Shown here: positions 16,391 through 25,195 of the stretch, piece by piece
Position numbering within the stretch: the stretch's first letter is position 1
Layout: each line of letters begins with the position of its first letter
NCBI GenBank assembly: GCA_029565065.1
Contig: JAKQOW010000092.1
Location: forward strand, 1-64,000
Source of the DNA: Acidobacteriota bacterium
GTDB taxonomy: Bacteria; Acidobacteriota; JAAYUB01
Direction: 5' to 3'
DNA length: 64,000 nucleotides
Position numbers and translations under genes: made by a program
The notes under the pieces: model-generated
Database searches by the model: none
What the model saw: the letters and a program-made list of their open reading frames with translations, nothing else
Told to the model about the DNA's origin: nothing

Positions 16391-18541
16391 ATGTCCAATT
16401 GCTCCATTCTGAGACTGGGTTTGATTCTGATACTGGCAATGGGAACACTCATGGCGATCCGGGCGGCCGGACCTGACGGCGACGCTCCGAAAAAATACCC
16501 GGCGGCGCGGCTGGGCGACACGGTGGATAACTACCACGGCGTGAAGATCGCCGATCCGTACCGCTGGCTCGAGGACCCGGACTCAGCGGAGACCCGCGCC
16601 TGGATCGAGGCGGAAAACAAGATCACCTTCGGCTACCTCGAGGGGATCCCGGCCCGTCCGAAGATCCGCGAGCGCCTGACCAGGCTCTGGAACTACGAGC
16701 GCTTCGGCATTCCGTTCCGGGAAGGCGGACGGTACTTCTACACCCGCAACGACGGCCTGCAGAACCAGTCGGTGCTCTACACCGCCGATTCGCTCGACGC
16801 GGCGCCGCGGGTGCTCATCGATCCGAATACCTGGTCGGCGGACGGCACCGTGGCGCTGGCCGGCTACGCCGTGAGCCCGGACGGGAAGTGGATCGCCTAC
16901 GGCGTCTCCAGCGGCGGCTCCGACTGGACCGAATGGCGCGTCCGCGACGTGGTCACCGGGAACGACCTGCCGGACCTCGTCCAGTGGGTGAAGTTCTCCG
17001 GCGCCTCCTGGACGAAGGACGGCGCGGGCTTCTTCTACAGCCGCTACGACGCCCCTGATGAAAAGAGCAAATTGCAGTCTCAGAACTACTTTCAGAAGCT
17101 GTACTACCACAAGCGGGGCACGCTGCAGTCCGCAGACGTGCTTGTGTACGAACGCAAGGATCAGAAGGAGTGGGGCTTCGGCGGCGGCGTGACCGAAGAC
17201 GGCCGGTTCCTCGGCATCTCCGTCTGGCAGGGAACCGACGTGCGGAACCGGTTTTTCTACAAGGAACTGGCCAAGCCCGACAGTCCCGTTGTGGAGCTGC
17301 TCCCGGAGCTCGAGGCCAGCTATTCCTTTCTGGGCAACGTGGGCGACGTGTTCTACTTCAGGACGGACCTGAACGCCCCGCGGGGCCGTGTCATCGCCAT
17401 CGACATCCGCCGGCCCGAGCGCGCCGCCTGGCGCGAGGTCCTGCCCCAGACCGCCGAGACGCTGGAGTTCGCCAGCCTGCTGGGCGGCCGCCTGGTGGCC
17501 GGATTCATGGAGGACGCCGCCAGCAAGGTGTCGGTGTATTCCCTGGACGGCAGGCTCGATCGGGTCGTGGCGCTGCCCGGCCTCGGCAGCGTGGCCGGGT
17601 TTGGCGGACGCGCCGACAATTCCGAGACGTTCTTCTTGTTCACCAACTTCGTGACGCCCGGTGCCATCTACCGGTACGACGTCGCCACTGGTCAACAGAC
17701 GCCCTTCCGCAGTCCGAAGGTGGATTTCGATCCGGACCGGTTCGAGGTCAAGCGAGTCTTCTACACGAGCAAGGACGGCACCCGGATCCCCATGTTCCTG
17801 GCCCATCGCGAGGGGCTGAAGCTGGACGGCACCAACCCGGTCTATCTTTACGGGTACGGCGGTTTCAACTCCTCGTCCACGCCGTACTTCTCGGTGGCCA
17901 ACCTGGTCTGGATGGAGATGGGCGGCGTGTACGCGCTGGCCTGCATCCGGGGCGGCGGCGAGTACGGCGAGGAATGGCACCAGGCGGGGATGAAGCTGAA
18001 GAAGCAGAACGTGTTTGACGACTTCATCGCCGCCGGCGAGTGGCTCATTGGGCAGAAATACACCTCGACGCCCAAGCTCGCCATCGGCGGCGGCAGCAAC
18101 GGCGGCCTGCTGGTGGGCGCCTGCCTGACCCAGCGGCCGGACCTGTTCGGCGCGGCGGTGCCGGAAGTGGGCGTCATGGACATGCTCCGCTTCCACAAGT
18201 TCACCATCGGCTGGGCGTGGGTATCCGATTTCGGTTCGCCCGACAACCCCGAGGAGTTCAAAGCGATCCGCGCCTACTCGCCGCTGCACAACCTCAAACC
18301 GGGCACTCGGTACCCGGCCACCCTGATCACCACCGCCGACCACGATGACCGGGTGGTCCCGGCGCACAGCTTCAAGTTCGCCGCGGCGCTGCAGGCGGCC
18401 CAGGCCGGGCCGGCGCCGGTGCTCATCCGTATCGAAACCCGGGCCGGACACGGCGGTGGCAAGCCGGTGGCCAAGCAGATCGAGGAGATCGCCGACATCT
18501 GGAGCTTCCTCGTCCGGGAGCTGGGCGTCGCGGTGCCCTGA
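16391..18541 (+). CDS. Exported prolyl oligopeptidase (S9A)
   Basis: 716 residues with a signal peptide at about 1-25 (ends AIRAAGPDG). A seven-bladed propeller lies at about 80-440, and an alpha/beta hydrolase domain occupies the C-terminal third. The catalytic triad is visible: Ser569 in GGGSNGG, Asp in DHDDRVVP (652/653) and His687 in RAGHGGG. It cuts after proline in short peptides, here probably in the periplasm. The length matches the family (about 700). The ATG follows GGGAGA. A TACAAT box at 16326-16331 may be its -10, but no -35 is convincing. Confidence 0.93.
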   Translation: MSNCSILRLGLILILAMGTLMAIRAAGPDGDAPKKYPAARLGDTVDNYHGVKIADPYRWLEDPDSAETRAWIEAENKITFGYLEGIPARPKIRERLTRLWNYERFGIPFREGGRYFYTRNDGLQNQSVLYTADSLDAAPRVLIDPNTWSADGTVALAGYAVSPDGKWIAYGVSSGGSDWTEWRVRDVVTGNDLPDLVQWVKFSGASWTKDGAGFFYSRYDAPDEKSKLQSQNYFQKLYYHKRGTLQSADVLVYERKDQKEWGFGGGVTEDGRFLGISVWQGTDVRNRFFYKELAKPDSPVVELLPELEASYSFLGNVGDVFYFRTDLNAPRGRVIAIDIRRPERAAWREVLPQTAETLEFASLLGGRLVAGFMEDAASKVSVYSLDGRLDRVVALPGLGSVAGFGGRADNSETFFLFTNFVTPGAIYRYDVATGQQTPFRSPKVDFDPDRFEVKRVFYTSKDGTRIPMFLAHREGLKLDGTNPVYLYGYGGFNSSSTPYFSVANLVWMEMGGVYALACIRGGGEYGEEWHQAGMKLKKQNVFDDFIAAGEWLIGQKYTSTPKLAIGGGSNGGLLVGACLTQRPDLFGAAVPEVGVMDMLRFHKFTIGWAWVSDFGSPDNPEEFKAIRAYSPLHNLKPGTRYPATLITTADHDDRVVPAHSFKFAAALQAAQAGPAPVLIRIETRAGHGGGKPVAKQIEEIADIWSFLVRELGVAVP

Positions 18542-18569
18542 GCCGGCCACGCGGACAGACCATCAACGG

Positions 18570-18590
18570 GGCAGCCGGCAGCAGGCTGCC
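18570..18590 (+). other. GC-rich hairpin after the prolyl oligopeptidase gene
   Basis: GGCAGCC (18570-18576) pairs with GGCTGCC (18584-18590) around a 7-base loop. No T run follows, so it may only stabilise the 3' end of the mRNA. Confidence 0.35.
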
Positions 18591-18702
18591 TGCGCCAACC
18601 GATTGCCGGCGGACTCGCGAAATCTGCCGAATCAGAAAAGGCGGGATTTTGACCAGGACTTGTGGTCCAATGAGCCCATCGTCATCTCAACAGGAGGTGC
18701 TC

Positions 18703-18918
18703 ATGGACCGCCTCACCCGGGCCGGGATCACGTTCGGGGTTCTGGCTTCGCTGATTTGCCTGTTCGCGGGAATCTGGATCCTGTATTTCGTGGGATTCGA
18801 GGCGACGAAGGACAACGCCGTCTCCACCGGCATCGGCCTCTACTTCATCGGCAAGGCGTGTTTTGTGGGGCCCATGCTGGTCATCACCGCGCTGCGGATG
18901 GCGAAGCACCGCGATTGA
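18703..18918 (+). CDS. Small two-helix membrane protein
   Basis: 71 residues with two hydrophobic helices (about 10-30 and 42-62) joined by a polar loop FEATKDNAVSTG, and a basic C-terminus. The ATG at 18703 follows AGGAGG. I do not recognise the family. It is flanked by the peptidase gene (same strand) and the kinase gene (convergent). Confidence 0.7.
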   Translation: MDRLTRAGITFGVLASLICLFAGIWILYFVGFEATKDNAVSTGIGLYFIGKACFVGPMLVITALRMAKHRD

Positions 18919-18986
18919 CGGCGTCGCCCACGGTTTGCCAACCGGCGGCGCCGCCGCTCCATTCGGATGAAGGCCGGGCGGCGTCA

Positions 18987-21479
18987 TCACCGGAGATCGC
19001 GTTCCGTTTGCCGGGGCTCGGCGTCCGGATCGATACCGAGCTTCTGAAAGATCGGCCGCACGATCGCCTCCTGCCGTTGCCAGGCCGCCGCCCGCAAGCG
19101 TAGGCCCTCCGCTCGCCATTGCTGATACTCGGGCGTGCCCCGCAAGCGGGCCAGCAGCGGATCCCAGTCGAAAAACTCCCACGTGCCGTGGCTCATCCGG
19201 ACGTTGATCTGGAACTGCCGGAGCGCGGCGGCCGTGTCGCCGGCCAGGGCGTAGGTTTCGGCCAGCCGCAGGGAATGGTTCGCGTCGGTGGTTGAAAGCT
19301 CCGGGTCGGCCAGTTTGAAGTCGTGCCCCGCCGGATCGTTCCGGATCAGGCTGATCTGTCGGAGGATGTTCTGCGTGGTCGCGTTGTCGGGCAGAGTTGC
19401 GGCCTGGCGCGCCGCGGCGGCCGTGTCGCCCAGCAACAGCGAATAGTAGGCCAGGTAGAACTGACCCCAGTACTTGTCAGGTTCGTCGGCGACGCAGGCC
19501 CGGATCCGCTTCAGCGCCTCAGCGCGCCGGCCTTGCTGAAACAGGCAGATTCCATAGTTGAGCTTGGTGTAATAGTTCTCGGGGAACAGGCGGATGGTCT
19601 GCCGGTAGAGCGCGCCGCTCCAGCGGTACCGGCCGGTCTGGCGCAGGGCGTAGGCCGCCATGGCTGCGTAATCGAGCTCCAGCCGGTCGGCGGCGATCTC
19701 CCGGGCGGCGATTTTCAACGTGTCCTCGTAGCGGCCCTCCTGAAGGGCGGAGCGCAGCTGCTGCTGGATGAGCGGACCGTAATCGGGCCGGATCCGCATG
19801 GCCTTTTCCATGTAGTAACGGGCCATGTCCATGTTTTCGGGTTCCAGCGCCAGCCCGAGATTGACCGCCTGGTAGTACAGCCGCGCCAGCCCCGTATACA
19901 CTTCCACGGATGGCTCGATGGCGACCGCCCGCTCCAGAAACGACCGACCCTCGGTGAACGCGGTGTCGCGCCCCTGTTCCATCTCGACGATCTTGGACAC
20001 GCCGCGCAGGTAGAATTCGTACGCCTGCGGATCCATGGTGTCGATCCGGGGTGGCGTCTTCAGATCCAGCCAGGCGCTGATCTGCCCTTTGATCTGGTTG
20101 AGGGAGCCCTGCAGATTGCGACGAGCCAGCGGCAGTGTGTCGTGCCATCGGCCGTCGCCGCGCAGATTCTGCAGACGGTAATCGACAGTCAGCTGCTCGC
20201 CGCTGGCGCGCAGCGTGCCGGTGATGAGAAAGCCGGCTCCGGCCTTTCGGGCGGCGTCTTCGATCCGGCGGCCCCGGCGCTGCTGGGCGGCGACGTCGTC
20301 GAACGGCACCAGCGTCACCGAGGCCTCCTCGGCGAACCGCCGGCCCAACTCCGCGGACAGCCCCTCGGCGATGAACGCATACTCCTGGCGGTCGGTTCGG
20401 TTGTCGAACGGGCTGATCGTGACAAAGGGCCGGACGCCCATCCTGCCCGGCAGCATGAGGAAGGCCGCTCCGGCCAGAATCGCCACCAGCGCCGCAGCCG
20501 CAGCGAACCAAAGCCGGCGGCGCGTCCGGCGCAACGCCGGCGGGAAGCGTGTCGGCACGGCAGCGGTCACATCGCCCAGCTCGGCAGCCAGGGCGGCGGC
20601 GTCCGGATAACGCTGCTCGCGATCCTTGGCCAGGCACCGGGCGACGATGGCGTCGATCGCCGCCGGGATCTCCGGCACCAGCCGGCTCGGGGCCGCGGGC
20701 TCCTCGTGCAGGATCTTGAACAGCATGGTGTAGGGCGACACGTCGTGGAATGGGCGGGTCCCGGTGAGCATCTCGTACAGAGTGCCGCCCAGCGAGAAGA
20801 TGTCCGAGCGGCCGTCCACGCTCTGCCCCTGGATCTGTTCCGGAGACATGTAAGCCGGTGTGCCCACGAGTCCCTCGGTCAGGGTGATCGCCGCCTGGCC
20901 CTCCAGGCGGGCAGTGCCGAAGTCGCCCAGCTTGATCGTGCCGTCGCCGGACCGGAAGATGTTGGCGGGTTTGATGTCGCGGTGGATGACCCCGTTGGCA
21001 TGGGCATAGGCCAGCGCCTCGGCGACCTGGCCGGCGATGCCGGCGGCTTCATCGAACGGCAGGGTCCCCCGACGCGAGATCATGTCGCGCAGGTTCTCGC
21101 CCTCCACGTGTTCCATGACGATGGCGGCCAGACGGTCCTCGGCGATGATGTCGTGAATGGTGACGATGTTCGGGTGCTTGAGCCGGGCGGCCGCACGGGC
21201 TTCCCGAAGCATTCGCTCCCTTGACTCGGCGGGCGAAGCCGCCGCATCCGGATTGTCGCGGAGCACCTTAATGCAGATGTCGCGCTGGAGCATGTGGTCG
21301 CGGGCGAGAAAGATGTCTCCGAACGCCCCGTGGCCCAGCTTGCGGACCACCGTGTATCGGCCGGCATGCGCCGGGGGGAGTTTCAGGCCTTCAAACGGCG
21401 CCGCCCCGCCCGCCGGTTCGGCCGTGTCAGGCGCCGTGTCCCCGGGACGTCCGGGGTCTGCCGGAGCGTCGCTGTGCAT
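18987..21479 (-). CDS. Membrane Ser/Thr protein kinase with TolB-like and TPR domains
   Basis: 830 residues. A Hanks-type kinase domain occupies about 41-300. It has the glycine loop GHGAFG (49-54), the ATP lysine K71, HRDIKPAN with catalytic D168, DFG at 186-188 and the APE-like region GTPAYMSPEQ. One membrane helix spans about 323-343. The outside part begins with a FlgO/TolB-N-like module (about 350-450, starting PFVTISPFDNRT), and TPR-like repeats follow to the end. All catalytic residues are present, so it should be active. This layout is common in Acidobacteriota. It would report on an envelope signal. It faces the small membrane protein gene and has its own promoter. Confidence 0.92.
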   Translation of the reverse strand: MHSDAPADPGRPGDTAPDTAEPAGGAAPFEGLKLPPAHAGRYTVVRKLGHGAFGDIFLARDHMLQRDICIKVLRDNPDAAASPAESRERMLREARAAARLKHPNIVTIHDIIAEDRLAAIVMEHVEGENLRDMISRRGTLPFDEAAGIAGQVAEALAYAHANGVIHRDIKPANIFRSGDGTIKLGDFGTARLEGQAAITLTEGLVGTPAYMSPEQIQGQSVDGRSDIFSLGGTLYEMLTGTRPFHDVSPYTMLFKILHEEPAAPSRLVPEIPAAIDAIVARCLAKDREQRYPDAAALAAELGDVTAAVPTRFPPALRRTRRRLWFAAAAALVAILAGAAFLMLPGRMGVRPFVTISPFDNRTDRQEYAFIAEGLSAELGRRFAEEASVTLVPFDDVAAQQRRGRRIEDAARKAGAGFLITGTLRASGEQLTVDYRLQNLRGDGRWHDTLPLARRNLQGSLNQIKGQISAWLDLKTPPRIDTMDPQAYEFYLRGVSKIVEMEQGRDTAFTEGRSFLERAVAIEPSVEVYTGLARLYYQAVNLGLALEPENMDMARYYMEKAMRIRPDYGPLIQQQLRSALQEGRYEDTLKIAAREIAADRLELDYAAMAAYALRQTGRYRWSGALYRQTIRLFPENYYTKLNYGICLFQQGRRAEALKRIRACVADEPDKYWGQFYLAYYSLLLGDTAAAARQAATLPDNATTQNILRQISLIRNDPAGHDFKLADPELSTTDANHSLRLAETYALAGDTAAALRQFQINVRMSHGTWEFFDWDPLLARLRGTPEYQQWRAEGLRLRAAAWQRQEAIVRPIFQKLGIDPDAEPRQTERDLR

Positions 21480-21511
21480 CGTCTCATCCGCGGTTGGAAT
21501 ATGTCGGAATC

Positions 21512-21541
21512 AGTGTACCATGCGCGCCGGCCCCCGTCCAA
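21512..21541 (-). promoter_or_regulatory. Promoter of the Ser/Thr kinase gene
   Basis: Minus strand: TTGGAC (21541-21536), 18 bases, TACACT (21517-21512), about 33 bases above the ATG. Confidence 0.55.
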
Positions 21542-21560
21542 CCACCAGGCGCGCATCCAT

Positions 21561-22553
21561 TCAGAGCTCGACCCGGGCGCCGAGTCCCAGGGCTTCGGCC
21601 GCGTGCAGGGCGGCAGCCGCCGCGGCCGCGTCCTGGACGGCCAGCCCCACCGACTTGAAGAGGGTGATTTCGTCCGGCGACTGGCGGCCGGGGCGGTGCC
21701 CGGCGGCGATCTCGCCCAACTCCGCCCAGGTGTCGGGCGGGCCGATGAGCCTCTCGCCCAGGGGAAGCAGCAAGTCGCCCGCCTCCTCAAGGCAGGCGGC
21801 GCGACTGTCCACCACCAGGCGGGCCCGGGCCACGGTGGCGCCGGGAATCTCACGCCGGTCAGGGGTGTAAGCGCCCACCGCATTGATATGCGTGCCGGGC
21901 CGGATGGCGTCGTCGTCGAATACGGGAGTGGCCGACGGGGTGGCGGTGCACACGATGCCGGCGGCGGCGACGGCCTCGTCCGCCGAGCGCGCCGGGGCTA
22001 CCGGGATGCTGAGCGCCGCCGACATTTCCGTCGCGAACGCCGCCGCCGCGTCACCATTCGGGTCGAACACCGTCGCGCGGCGGATGGAACGGACCACACA
22101 CACCGCCTCCAGTTGTGTCCGGGCCTGGCGGCCGGCGCCGATGACCGCCGCGGTGTCCGCCTCGGGGCGGGCCAGCCGGGCGGTGGCGGCGCCCGACGCG
22201 GCGCCGGTGCGCAGGGCGGTGAGCGCCGCGCCGTCCATCACAGCCCGGGGGCGGCCCGTCTCCGCATCGAGCACCACGACCAGCGCATGGGCCAGGGGTA
22301 GACTTCGGGACGGATTGTCCCCATACAACGCGATCACCTTGACCGACAGCGTGTCGGTGCCCGTGAGCCAGGCCGGCATCACCAGCACCGTCCGGTCGCG
22401 GGGCGGCAGCGCCAGGTGAAGACGCGGCGGCGCCAGCGCCCCGCCGGCGGACAGTCGGATGAAGGCGTCGGTCACCGCGGCGATGGCCGCCGACATGGTC
22501 AGGGCCTGCCGGATGTCGGCGGCTGAAAGAAAAAGGAGTGTCGTGGGTGTCAT
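21561..22553 (-). CDS. Ornithine cyclodeaminase / mu-crystallin family dehydrogenase
   Basis: 330 residues of the OCD family. A Rossmann motif AVIGAGRQA sits near residue 130. The substrate-domain residues are in the family pattern (LSVKVIALYGDN near 70; ITLFKSVGLAVQD near the C-terminus). Members use NAD(P)H on amino or imino acids: ornithine cyclodeaminase, archaeal alanine dehydrogenase, ketimine reductase. Which reaction applies cannot be told. The gene starts 35 bases after the L-serine dehydratase stop, with GAGG before the ATG. It is probably in the same transcript, suggesting amino-acid catabolism. Confidence 0.88.
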   Translation of the reverse strand: MTPTTLLFLSAADIRQALTMSAAIAAVTDAFIRLSAGGALAPPRLHLALPPRDRTVLVMPAWLTGTDTLSVKVIALYGDNPSRSLPLAHALVVVLDAETGRPRAVMDGAALTALRTGAASGAATARLARPEADTAAVIGAGRQARTQLEAVCVVRSIRRATVFDPNGDAAAAFATEMSAALSIPVAPARSADEAVAAAGIVCTATPSATPVFDDDAIRPGTHINAVGAYTPDRREIPGATVARARLVVDSRAACLEEAGDLLLPLGERLIGPPDTWAELGEIAAGHRPGRQSPDEITLFKSVGLAVQDAAAAAAALHAAEALGLGARVEL

Positions 22554-22588
22554 TCGGGTGCCTCGCAGTGGAGGTGGCCGGCGGGCGC

Positions 22589-24139
22589 TCAGCGCCGCCG
22601 GGGCAGGGATCGGGCGCTCGGCGTAGCGGCCAGACCGCCGCGGGCGGTGCAGCGCAGCTCCGGCGGCAGCATCCGACCCGTGGCGTAGACGGCGTCGATG
22701 GTCTCGTCGAGGGGCACGGGATTGGCATAACCGCCCATGACCAGGTCGGCCATCACGAACGCTGACGCAGCGGCTGCGGCGTTGCGGGTGTGGCAGGGGA
22801 TTTCCACCATGCCCTGAACCAGGTCGCAGACGGAACCCATGGTGTTCTGGAAGGCGACGGCGGCAGCGTCGGCAGCCTGTCTGGCGGAACCGCCGGCAGC
22901 CTCCACCACCGCCGCGGCGGCCATGGCACCGGCGGCGCCGATCTCCACCTGGCAGCCGGCCACCTCGGCGGCGAAGGTGGCCCGTTCGGCCAGGATCGCG
23001 CCTACGGCGCCGGCGGCGAACAGCGCCCGAACCACCGCGTCGTCGCTCTGGCCGAGCTCTTCGGCCAGGGTGACCGCGACCGCCGGCAGCACTCCGGCCG
23101 ATCCGCCGGTGGGCGCCGCACAGACCACCCCGCCACCGCTGGTCACATGCATCGCCGCCAGGGCCCGGGCGGCCGCCCGGGCGGGCAGCCCGCCGGCGAA
23201 GAGCCGGCCCGCCGCATCGGCCCGATACACCGCACCCGCCGACGACTCCAGCAGCCGCATCGGGTGAGTGTCCCGGGCCAGGCCGTCGCGCACGGCGGCG
23301 CGCATCACCTTCAGGCGCGCCGACATTTCGGCTTGAGTTTTCGCTTCGCTCCAGCCGAGCAGCCGCGCCTCGGATGCCAGCGCCAATCGGCCCACGGACA
23401 TCCCACGATCGTCCGCCAGCCGACACATGTCCGCAGCCGAACGGAACATGGGTTCACCCCGGATCACCGGGTAAAGCGGAGAGGCCGACCAGATCCGCCG
23501 GACGCCCGGGCAGGTCTGCAGGAGAGATGTGGCGGCATCCTCGGGCCGATCGTCGAGGCGCACGTGGAGCAAACACAGGCTGCCCGCTTGTTGCCGGCGC
23601 AACGGTTCCCGGCAACCTGGCTGGCGGGAGAGAATGTCGGCCAAGACCTCGATGCCGGCAACCTCGGTCTCGATGAGCAATTCGCCCGCGGTGCCGTCCA
23701 GGGCCACCGGCCAACCGCCCAGACGGTCCAGGGATATGGAGCCGCCTCCCGTGGAACGGGCCCGGGCCGACAGCGAACCGCCGGCGACGCCCGCCAGCGC
23801 GATGTCGATCGTGTTCGGGTGATCCGCTTCGGCAAGGGGTTCAACGGCGAACGTCAAGTCGATCCCTTCCGTCCGTGCCGCATTCAGCGCATCATTGAAA
23901 CGCTCCACGGTCAGCTCCCAGTCCAGGAGCGCCGCCGCCAGAGCCAGGTCCACCCCCTGCTCCCGGTACACCTGGCTGTATGAGCCAGCCGGGTCGAAGA
24001 CAAAGCGGGCCCGCCGGACCGGCTCGCCCAGCAGCGCCGCCGCCAGTCGGCCGATCCGGTAGGAACCGGCGGTGTGGGAGCTGGACGGCCCCCGCATGAC
24101 CGGGCCCAGCACGTCGTTGAGGATGCTGATGGCGGGCAT
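22589..24139 (-). CDS. sdaA: Iron-sulfur L-serine dehydratase (fused beta-alpha type)
   Basis: 516 residues. The N-terminal part is the beta domain (SILNDVLGPVMRGPSSSHTA at the very start, the substrate serine-binding signature). The rest is the alpha domain. Three cysteines expected to bind the oxygen-sensitive [4Fe-4S] cluster are present: VVCAAPTGGSAGVLP, AGCQVEIGAAGAMAAAA and EIPCHTRNA. The enzyme converts L-serine to pyruvate and ammonia without PLP. It is single-chain like E. coli SdaA, not split as in Bacillus. ATG 24139 gives the family N-terminus; a longer frame upstream overlaps the previous gene. It is first of a pair with the OCD-family gene and follows an exported protein gene by 31 bases. 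Confidence 0.92.
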   Translation of the reverse strand: MPAISILNDVLGPVMRGPSSSHTAGSYRIGRLAAALLGEPVRRARFVFDPAGSYSQVYREQGVDLALAAALLDWELTVERFNDALNAARTEGIDLTFAVEPLAEADHPNTIDIALAGVAGGSLSARARSTGGGSISLDRLGGWPVALDGTAGELLIETEVAGIEVLADILSRQPGCREPLRRQQAGSLCLLHVRLDDRPEDAATSLLQTCPGVRRIWSASPLYPVIRGEPMFRSAADMCRLADDRGMSVGRLALASEARLLGWSEAKTQAEMSARLKVMRAAVRDGLARDTHPMRLLESSAGAVYRADAAGRLFAGGLPARAAARALAAMHVTSGGGVVCAAPTGGSAGVLPAVAVTLAEELGQSDDAVVRALFAAGAVGAILAERATFAAEVAGCQVEIGAAGAMAAAAVVEAAGGSARQAADAAAVAFQNTMGSVCDLVQGMVEIPCHTRNAAAAASAFVMADLVMGGYANPVPLDETIDAVYATGRMLPPELRCTARGGLAATPSARSLPRRR

Positions 24140-24170
24140 CAAGATGGTGCGCTCCGGTGTCGCGACGCTG

Positions 24171-25091
24171 TTACCGCGACGAGATGGTGTACCGGATGAG
24201 CACATCCTCGGTGAAGACCGCCTCGACGCGGTTCTCGCCTTTTTCATACACGCAGTGGAGCAGCTTCAGGCCGCCTTCCGTGGTCTCGTTCATGGAACGG
24301 GGGCTGCCGAGCAGCGCCTCCACATCAGCCCGGGTCAGGCCCTTGCGCAGCGACTGGACCGGATCGGCCGGCGGGGCGGGGGCGGGCCCCGCAGACGGGG
24401 CAGCGGACGCGGCTTCCGGCGCCGCCGGCTCCTCCAGCCACGGGAAGCTCAGGAACTGGGACAAGGCGGCGACGATGCGCTCCGGCTTCAGGTCGTCGGG
24501 CGCGAGCCGGTCGCCGTAGTACAGGTTGAACCGGGAACCGCCCGCCAGCCGGTTCTCCTGAATCCGCTCGGCCCGGACCGCCGCTTCCGCCTCGGCCTGG
24601 TGGCGCCGGCGGTCGTCATCGCGCTCGCGCTGCCAACGCAAGGTGTCCAGCTCGTCCTTGATCACCCGGGCGCGTTTCGGATCCTTCTCGGTGTCCAGCT
24701 GCTTTTCCAGATCCTGCTCGCGGGTAGACTTGGACGCGGGCGTGAAATGGACACTGGTGTCGGTATCATCGCCGGCGGTGCCGTATCCGCCGCCGCCGAG
24801 CTGAAATTCGATCTGGTTTTTCTTCACCTTGAGCAGCGTGACGAGGACGGAATCGCCGTCGCGGAGGGCCACTCCGAACGTCTTCAACCGGTTGCCGTAG
24901 CTTTTGTAATCCATCTGCACCCGGCCGGTGGGGAAGACGTCCACGTCGGCGCCGTCCTTCGTCGCGGGCAGATTGATTTTCACCACCACCTTCCGGCCTT
25001 CGAAATACTGCTTGAGGGCGGCCTCGCTCTGCGCGGCCAGGCCGGCAGTCAGGGCCACGGCGATTGCGGCAACGGTCAACCATCGGTTCAT
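24171..25091 (-). CDS. Exported protein with basic/acidic coiled-coil centre, function unknown
   Basis: 306 residues with a signal peptide (about 1-23, ending SEAAL). A beta-rich part follows to about residue 115 (KVVVKINLPATKDGADVDVF, FGVALRDGDSVLVTLLKV). A charged helical segment covers about 120-175, and an Ala/Pro-rich linker lies near 225-250. A C-terminal piece resembles the SmpA/BamE fold (GLTRADVEALLGSPRS, then YEKGENRVEAVFTEDVLIRY), suggesting envelope assembly or binding. The ATG follows GGAGG. It has its own promoter and precedes sdaA by 31 bases, so it may be the first gene of that transcript. Confidence 0.75.
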   Translation of the reverse strand: MNRWLTVAAIAVALTAGLAAQSEAALKQYFEGRKVVVKINLPATKDGADVDVFPTGRVQMDYKSYGNRLKTFGVALRDGDSVLVTLLKVKKNQIEFQLGGGGYGTAGDDTDTSVHFTPASKSTREQDLEKQLDTEKDPKRARVIKDELDTLRWQRERDDDRRRHQAEAEAAVRAERIQENRLAGGSRFNLYYGDRLAPDDLKPERIVAALSQFLSFPWLEEPAAPEAASAAPSAGPAPAPPADPVQSLRKGLTRADVEALLGSPRSMNETTEGGLKLLHCVYEKGENRVEAVFTEDVLIRYTISSR

Positions 25092-25130
25092 GAGATCCAC
25101 CTCCGTTGGGAGTCGTCGTTCGGTGGACCT

Positions 25131-25159
25131 ATGGTAGATGATTCCCCGCCGCTCGGCAA
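25131..25159 (-). promoter_or_regulatory. Promoter of the exported-protein / sdaA / OCD transcript
   Basis: Minus strand: TTGCCG (25159-25154), 17 bases, TACCAT (25136-25131), about 40 bases above the ATG. Confidence 0.55.
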
Positions 25160-25195
25160 GCCTCGGTTGCCGGATGGCGGAGGCGGGCCCGGCGG

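Noticed and set aside
21561..23426. A single 621-codon minus-strand protein extending the OCD gene upstream
   Set aside because: The extra N-terminal part overlaps sdaA in another frame and is Arg/Gly noise; ATG 22553 gives the family start.
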